A DNA stretch of 64,000 nucleotides from Paenibacillus glacialis. GTDB taxonomy: Bacteria; Bacillota; Bacilli; Paenibacillales; Paenibacillaceae. The stretch is from positions 1-64,000 of the forward strand of contig NZ_LVJH01000026.1 in the NCBI RefSeq assembly GCF_001637205.1. Direction: 5' to 3'. Below the pieces are notes generated by a model. That model did not search any database and was not told the DNA's origin. It saw only the letters and a list, made by a program, of their open reading frames with translations. The translations under genes were made by a program, and so were the position numbers. Positions 56,915 to 64,000 of the stretch are shown here, one piece after another. Position 1 is the stretch's first letter. Every line of letters begins with the position of its first letter.

Positions 56915-57741
56915 GTTGAAGAAATGCGGACCTCTGTCCGGTTTTTCAAGTGGCTCTATCTCCGATTCTGTATTTTTCACCGAATCGTACAACGTAACCC
57001 GCCCATCCGGAAATATCGAAGCCATACTGTCGTAAGTATGATTGATTCCCGCCACAATGTAGCCATGGCTCACCAGCTGCTTGACCTGGAACATGTTCTG
57101 GCTCTCGAATCCACGGAACCCGTGTGAAAAAATAATTACCGGATACGCCGCTTCCGCATCGGACAGCGCTGTATGTTCAACCGCATGCGTACGGGCTTGT
57201 CCAAGGCTCGTCAAAAACAACTGCGGCAGACCGGACTCCTGCTGAAATGCCTCGGTATACACTTTGGAATCAGGCACATACGGCGCTCGGGTTCCCTTAG
57301 CCTCCTTGCTGGCCGGATACCAGATCCGTACTTTCAGTTCCCGCTTGGCCCTGGCTGCCACCAAAGTCGACGTTTCTTTGTGGGTGTTGTCAATCCAGTG
57401 ATATGCGACCGTGCCAATCCCATACGGGCCTGCCGGTTCATCGAATGTAAACACTGGGAACAACAACGGCGCAGCTACGGTTACCGTCCCGTAGAGAACA
57501 GCGGATAATAACGCTGAAATTCTGCGTACGCTTCGCCCTTGAACATCTCCTTGCCCGGCTCGAGTGCGCCGCTGAAAGTCCAACACCAGCGCCGTCCCTC
57601 AACCCAGCCCTGTACAACGAGAAGAACCGCCGAGACGGCCAACCCTCCCCACAATAACTGTTGCGGCTTTTGTTGCCTGACAGCCAGCCACAGCAACATA
57701 ACCACATTAAACGTCACCAGTACAACTTCCATGATTCTCAT
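56915..57741 (-). pseudogene. PAF-acetylhydrolase-like lipase, frameshifted and C-terminally truncated
   Basis: ATG 57741 (GAGGAGG upstream) gives three N-terminal helices (EVVLVTFNVVMLLWLAVRQQ; QLLWGGLAVSAVLLVVQGWV). A frameshift near 57495 leads to SAVLYGTVTVAAPLLFPVFT and the hydrolase part with REIL-type KVRIWYPASKEAKG and nucleophile motif VIIFSHGFRGFES. The sequence stops about 90 residues later where it meets the end of the MFS gene, so the catalytic Asp and His are gone. A deletion joined the two genes tail to tail. Confidence 0.8.
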
Positions 57742-58153
57742 CTGATGATGACCTCCTCGTGATGATGACTTCCTTGAATACTATACGCCGAACATGCAGT
57801 TCGGTAATAAGTTACCACAGCGTAACCTCCAGTAGCAGAGGCTTCAAAGAGGTTATAGCGGTGGAATAATGCGGATACCGGAGAGTCAAAAGTTCTAATG
57901 GAAATCGAAGGGGAAATAACCTCATCCTACGAATCAATAATATCCTTAAGGTCGCGCCACCAAGAAAGGAGATTAGAACGCAGATAGAGTTAGAATTAAT
58001 TTCTAATATTAAAATATCAAAAGGGCAGCCATTCAAATATTGAATGCTGCCTTTTTATATTTTGACGCTAGCCCTTTATTTCATTTGTTATGCTCTCTGC
58101 AGTTACAATAATTGATTTCATATACACTAAGAGAAAAACTACTCTTTTCAAGT
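57742..58153. other. intergenic with terminator
   Basis: 58020-58055 is a terminator: AAAGGGCAGCCATTCAA / TTGAATGCTGCCTTTT with a T tail on the plus strand. No gene with a ribosome site was found. Confidence 0.55.
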
Positions 58154-58199
58154 GACTAATGACACAAAAATGTTCCTACATTAATGACACAAAGTTACC
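58154..58199. repeat. paired TAATGACACAAA repeats
   Basis: ACTAATGACACAAAAATGTT and ATTAATGACACAAAGTTACC lie 23 bases apart in direct orientation. Related pairs occur at 2959-2992 and, inverted, at 7091-7141. Confidence 0.6.
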
Positions 58200-58259
58200 T
58201 ATATTACTTATTCTTCACTCATGTACTGCCTTTCTTGAAGAGTATTATACAAGAAAGAA

Positions 58260-58286
58260 GACTGTCGGTAAATTTGGCCGACAGTC
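58260..58286 (-). terminator. terminator of the small DUF6254-like gene
   Basis: GACTGTCGG / CCGACAGTC with a 9-base loop and a U-rich tail (TTCTTTCTT) on the minus strand, about 30 bases after the stop. Confidence 0.75.
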
Positions 58287-58315
58287 CTTCTCTTACAAGC
58301 AGTATACCCCTCATC

Positions 58316-58420
58316 CTATTCGCTGGACAATTCCTTGAGCGATTTGATTTTACCATGGGGATGCTGTTCTTGTTTTCGTGACTTCCAGGCAGCTTCTTTC
58401 CTTCTCTTCTGCTGAGCCAT
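58316..58420 (-). CDS. 34-residue basic protein (DUF6254-like)
   Basis: A short gene on the minus strand: ATG 58420 has a near-perfect AAAGGAGG ribosome site 9 bases upstream. The protein is MAQQKRRKEAAWKSRKQEQH, PHGKIKSLKELSSE, stop TAG. The pattern of a Lys/Arg-rich N-terminus followed by Q.PHGK.KS..EL matches my memory of the small DUF6254 family of Bacillales. A terminator hairpin follows at 58260-58286. Soluble, probably nucleic-acid or ribosome associated by charge alone; function unknown. Confidence 0.7.
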   Translation of the reverse strand: MAQQKRRKEAAWKSRKQEQHPHGKIKSLKELSSE

Positions 58421-58820
58421 AACAGTTATCCTCCTTTGGAAATTGAGATGTTTACCACTTTCTTATACTGTCATTCCTCGGCTCTGTTCATTCATGAATA
58501 AATTAATTCGTTGGTTTTTTGGTATAGCTTAAGGTAATCAATGTCCCTCTTTTTCAGTCCAAAATATGCGGGAGGTGCCGTTCACCTCCACCTTTTTGGA
58601 CTCTTTCGACACTAACACTAATATATTATGAAATTAGAAGAACCGCCTTTCCTTCATGAGAATTGGTTCTTCTTTTCTTAACATTTACTAATCAATTGAG
58701 CAAAATCAGGAACTCTATTGAGAAGGATTTCGTACCACTTTTGTCCTTTACTAAAATCAGCAACGTGAACTTGAAATATGTTGATGTTGATTAACAGTAG
58801 ATATTCATCTAATTGGAAAT
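58421..58820. other. intergenic with terminator hairpin
   Basis: 58636-58673 pairs AGAAGAACC with GGTTCTTCT over a 20-base loop and is followed by TTTT (plus strand). A 24-codon plus-strand frame at 58540-58614 ends shortly before it, with only a weak AAGG site; not claimed as a gene. Confidence 0.45.
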
Positions 58821-58862
58821 AGGACCAGGTTCTTGTCCTTTACGGCAAAGGTATCAAGTTCT
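58821..58862. repeat. dispersed IS-end-like repeats, locus E (broken copy)
   Basis: AGGACCAGGTTCTTGTCC, TTTACGGCAAAGGTATCAAG then TTCTGGG: the left part of the locus B/D element (both share TTTACGGCAA). It is cut off exactly where the GC-rich palindrome begins. Confidence 0.6.
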
Positions 58863-58898
58863 GGGCGCGGCGGTCATTCATAGACCAACCGCACCCCG
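58863..58898. repeat. GC-rich palindromic repeat, copy 2
   Basis: Reverse-orientation copy of 44344-44381 with the same ATTCATA loop and GACC/GGTC-proximal stem; followed by a T run on the plus strand, so terminator-like. Confidence 0.65.
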
Positions 58899-59251
58899 TT
58901 TTTACTAAAGAGTGTGTCACGCAGCAGAACGCTGATTTTGAAGGAAAAGGTATAAAACCCTTACCCCTCTCAAAACGCTCCCGGAAACCCGCGCTATACA
59001 GGGGCTTTTGTCCCCCTATCGCATAACATTGCCCGCTGTTTCCGCTTGCGATCGGCGGCTTGCTGCCACTATACCCGTTTCCGGTATTGGCTTCTCTAAC
59101 TAGTTCTGTTTCATTATTGTAAGGATGGAATATTCAACCTCTCTTGCATGGAGACAGTCTATTCTGGCTCCCACTATGTTACAATTTGAAATTCAACGTT
59201 CCTTGGAACTAAAGGAAGAACTCTTCCTTTAGTAGCACAAATATTTGACAT
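58899..59251. other. gene-free, GC-rich decayed stretch
   Basis: No intact frame. A GC-rich part (about 58960-59070) on either strand looks like old coding DNA but shows no recognisable motif. Confidence 0.35.
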
Positions 59252-59493
59252 TGTCGGCAATAGGTACAAGTTCTTGTCACTAGCAAAGGACAAGAACTTA
59301 TACTTTGACGATCCCTTCTTAAGATGGATTATCCCCTTTGCATGTTATTTTCAACGTCTTTTCTTGGTGTTCACCATCCCCATACTCATCAGTAAGACGT
59401 TCAAATATTCTAACGGAAGTATGCCGCTGCTTGATCGGTGCATGCTTGTCTTCTGTCACGAATACATATTCTTTTCCTCTTACATGTGTTGTC
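59252..59493. repeat. dispersed IS-end-like repeats, locus F
   Basis: TGTCGGCAATAGGTACAAGT followed by TCTTGTC (59253-59278) and the inverted GGACAAGAACTTATAC (59288-59303) form the same palindrome as locus D. The closing unit, AATACATATTCTTTTCCTCT then TACATGTGTTGTC, is displaced to 59461-59493, with about 155 extra bases between. Confidence 0.65.
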
Positions 59494-59552
59494 TTCTCAT
59501 ATATTGTTAAACATTATATAGTGTTTTTTCGATCATCAATTATCTAACTAAG

Positions 59553-59593
59553 ATGGGTAAAAGGACGAACAGGGTAACCGTCCTTTTACCCAT
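59553..59593 (-). terminator. terminator of rph
   Basis: Perfect 15-bp stem ATGGGTAAAAGGACG / CGTCCTTTTACCCAT with an 11-base loop, about 60 bases past the rph stop. Confidence 0.75.
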
Positions 59594-59653
59594 GGCAGGT
59601 TGCATTTAATGCCGTCCACTATGACAGAGGCTCTTACTTGACGTATTCAGCTA

Positions 59654-62269
<2,616 letters not shown>

Positions 62270-62390
62270 TCAATATCTCTCCTAACCATTAAATTGAGAA
62301 AAAAAATTTGACAAGAGTTTACCGGCGTGGTACATTTAAATTGTAAGATGCATTAATTATGTCTGTTTATTTTATGAGAGTCGTGATCCG

Positions 62391-62419
62391 ATTATATCAT
62401 CGTGTCTGTTTATATGCAA
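62391..62419 (-). promoter_or_regulatory. promoter of rph
   Basis: Minus strand TTGCAT (62414-62419), 17-base spacer, TATAAT (62391-62396), leaving a leader of roughly 115 bases before the ATG. I did not find the inverted repeat known as the rifamycin-associated element of actinomycetes in it. Confidence 0.75.
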
Positions 62420-62613
62420 TATAAAAGAACCTGAGATAACTTATCAGGTTCTTTTTTGATTTCCGCTAACATTAGTATCATTAAAAACCATGGTTCGAGC
62501 CGAACTCCGTCCCTGCATAGTTCCCTATCGGTCCTTTGCAGCCTAAGGAGATCCTGAAATGTTAATACAACCGGAGTATCTTCATCCCAGTTTTCTTTTC
62601 TCTCTTCTATCAT
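62410..62613 (-). CDS. short acidic frame upstream of rph
   Basis: ATG 62613 with GGGGAGAG 8 bases before could encode 67 residues (MIEERKENWDEDTPVVLTFQ, DLLRLQRTDREL, ...). The C-terminal 15 codons run through the terminator hairpin at 62423-62455 and into the rph -35 box, which is unusual for a conserved gene. Either a decayed gene or a small protein. No family recognised. Confidence 0.4.
   Translation of the reverse strand: MIEERKENWDEDTPVVLTFQDLLRLQRTDRELCRDGVRLEPWFLMILMLAEIKKEPDKLSQVLLYCI
62423..62455 (-). terminator. intrinsic terminator just upstream of the rph promoter
   Basis: AAAAGAACCTGA / TCAGGTTCTTTT with a 9-base inner loop that can pair further (GATAA/TTATC). U-rich on both strands. 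It insulates rph from upstream transcription. Confidence 0.8.
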
Positions 62614-62624
62614 TAGGATCACTC

Positions 62625-63035
62625 TCCCCTAATCTTTTGGTTTACCCTATTTCCAATTTTCGAAACAGTGAACAACTATCTCTCAACTTATGGCTGGAAA
62701 TGCGAGTGATCAACCAGAATATAGTCATTATCCGTCCGGGGCTGTATCAATTTGTCTATGTTTGAAAAAAGCATAAAAATAAAAAAGCCTGAATTATCAG
62801 AACTTTACTGAAACTGCTTTTGTATGCACTTTTATGTCATTAGTCAACTTCCGAGCTCATTCTCATCAAAAATTTTTAAAGAAATCAATTTTGCATTAGG
62901 GTTACGCCCTTATATCTCCCATCCGGCACTACTACCTTTCCTGCCATAATTCCGCTAACCATTGTTCCGTGTCCATTATCGTTTTAATAGGTATCATTTT
63001 TATTAACGAAATCTTTAAATAAAACTAAATTCATT
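62625..63035. other. intergenic, nothing recognised
   Basis: AT-rich; one plus-strand frame (62559-62765) lies antisense to the short frame above and shows no motif. Confidence 0.4.
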
Positions 63036-63776
63036 TTACTCCAGAAATTGAAGGATCGTATCATTTACTAATGTTGGGTTTTCCCTTAACATATGAGGTC
63101 TATGACCTCCGTTGGGGATAACAAGATATTTAGATCCTTTTACAAGGGAAGCTAATTGTTTGACTCTTTCCTCACCGGCAAATTTGTCATGTTCCCCTGT
63201 GATAAACAGCGTTGGACATGTAATGCCACTGAGCTGTTCCTTCGTAAGTTGCGGGTATAGACGCCAATCTTGTGCAGATTGTCTCATGTGCTCTTGCCAA
63301 TTACCTTTATGTGCTTCCTCGTGTCGTTCAATCATTTGATTGATCGTATCCTGCAATCCTTTTTCAAGAAGCCATTCTGGTTCGAATTCTTCAACACCAG
63401 TTGGATCACAAAAACCACTAGTACCAATTGTAGTAAGTGTAACTACTCTTTCAGGATTATTAACAGCGACATACAGACCAACATTCGCACCCAGGCTGTA
63501 GCCAATCAATTGGGCTGTTTGGATATCCATCTGATCCATAAATTCTACAATATCATCTGCAATTTGTGGAGTAGACCATTCAAGACTTTCACATCTTGTT
63601 CTACCGTGGCCTCTGAAATCTGGAAAATAACAAGTGTATTTTTTTTGAAAATCTAACATTTGACTCGCGAAAGCCAATATACCGCGGGAATAACCACTAT
63701 GCAAAAAGATAACATTATCCCCAACACCCATTTTTTCGTAAAACATTTCCAAGTCCTTAACCTTTACGTATGGCAT
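63036..63776 (-). CDS. alpha/beta hydrolase
   Basis: 246 residues, soluble. Oxyanion region VIFLHSGYSRG, nucleophile elbow LIGYSLGANVGL with Ser94, Asp197 in ITGEHDKFAG, His225 in NGGHRPHM: a complete triad. Resembles the 3-oxoadipate-enol-lactonase / haloperoxidase-like group; substrate unknown. The C-terminal part is repeated in the next gene (63814-), so this is one of two tandem paralogues. Confidence 0.88.
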   Translation of the reverse strand: MPYVKVKDLEMFYEKMGVGDNVIFLHSGYSRGILAFASQMLDFQKKYTCYFPDFRGHGRTRCESLEWSTPQIADDIVEFMDQMDIQTAQLIGYSLGANVGLYVAVNNPERVVTLTTIGTSGFCDPTGVEEFEPEWLLEKGLQDTINQMIERHEEAHKGNWQEHMRQSAQDWRLYPQLTKEQLSGITCPTLFITGEHDKFAGEERVKQLASLVKGSKYLVIPNGGHRPHMLRENPTLVNDTILQFLE

Positions 63777-63813
63777 TATACTTACCCTCCTTATTAGCCG
63801 TCAAATATTAATA

Positions 63814-63999
63814 TCATAGAATATGTATTTCTAAGAAATGCAGAATGGTATCATTTACAAACACCGGGTTTTCTTTACTCATATGAGGTCTATGGCTGCT
63901 CCCAGGTACTACAACATAGCGAGAATTCGGAATAAGGGTTGTCACCCGTTTAAGTTCCTCCTCTGGGGCGAACTGGTCATACTGCCCAGCAATGAACAA
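63814..63999 (-). CDS. alpha/beta hydrolase, C-terminal part (runs off the window)
   Basis: Only the last 61 codons are inside the window: MFIAGQYDQFAPEEELKRVT, IPNSRYVVVPGSSHRPHMSK, ENPVFVNDTILHFLE. The catalytic Asp (GQYDQ) and His (SSHRPHM) match the neighbour at 63036 position by position. The upstream part is beyond the edge. Confidence 0.85.
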   Translation of the reverse strand: MFIAGQYDQFAPEEELKRVTTLIPNSRYVVVPGSSHRPHMSKENPVFVNDTILHFLEIHIL

Positions 64000-64000
64000 A

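Noticed and set aside
56912..57508. Plus-strand frames after the Blt-like gene
   Set aside because: Antisense to the lipase-like pseudogene on the minus strand.

Overview
The window looks like a Gram-positive, low-to-moderate-GC member of the Bacillales, most probably Paenibacillaceae (Paenibacillus or Brevibacillus). This is inferred from Bacillus-type Shine-Dalgarno sites, a signal-peptide lipoprotein set, a serine hydrolase ending in three S-layer-homology domains, LytTR and AgrA/AgrC-type regulators, and BltR-like MerR regulators. No rRNA, tRNA or CRISPR array was seen. The region is accessory in character: much of it is pseudogenes, IS debris (ISL3, IS30, IS110, IS3, IS4-like) and short dispersed repeats, with intact resistance, efflux and cell-envelope genes between them.

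Layout. 1-3440: IS30 end inside an ISL3 wreck, a small secreted protein, a decayed oligopeptide-ABC ATPase and a recombinase fragment. 4105-6903: MFS exporter plus macrolide-type glycosyltransferase operon; the transferase carries an in-frame amber codon. 8234-10905: CPBP membrane protease, NarL-type sensor kinase and regulator, headed by a perfect 26-bp palindrome. 11483-16544: SecA2-like translocase ATPase, a two-gene ABC exporter, and an upstream regulator that fuses a dead ABC-ATPase domain to a LytTR DNA-binding domain. 16596-23000: mostly remnants (IS110, sugar-ABC genes, adaptor protein, Rrf2, MerR, EamA) around an intact sugar isomerase-like gene and a solute-binding lipoprotein. 23839-28660: MerR regulator, deleted GNAT gene, two tandem membrane-anchored alpha/beta hydrolases, a YqeB-like protein and an IS4-like remnant. 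28923-36576: DUF418 pseudogene, GrpB fragment, and an adaptor / RND pump / TolC-like operon.

37314-48000 carries a family of penicillin-binding-protein-like serine hydrolases (two intact, two broken), a TetR regulator with twin operators and a complete IS30 copy. 48022-50068 is an AgrC/AgrA-like pair. 50226-54110 mixes IS110 and IS3 remnants with a DJ-1/PfpI protein, a MerR remnant and a Vat-type streptogramin A acetyltransferase. 54154-56904 is an intact MerR / GNAT / MFS cluster arranged like bltR/bltD/blt. 56915-64000 has a truncated lipase-like gene, a hidden 34-residue gene, rifampicin phosphotransferase (rph), and two tandem alpha/beta hydrolases at the edge.

The most interesting connection is regulatory. 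Four MerR loci (two intact, two broken) and the RND-pump operon all have a TTGACN box, a 19-bp spacer holding a dyad around CCTAGG/CCTTAGG-type half sites, and a -10 box. This is the geometry of MerR-activated promoters and suggests one drug-responsive regulon joining a Blt-like exporter, an acetyltransferase and a tripartite-type pump. A second theme is a family of short palindromic elements (repeated AGGTACAAGTTCTTGTC units) at six loci, resembling the multiple terminal repeats of an IS21-type transposon or a non-autonomous derivative.
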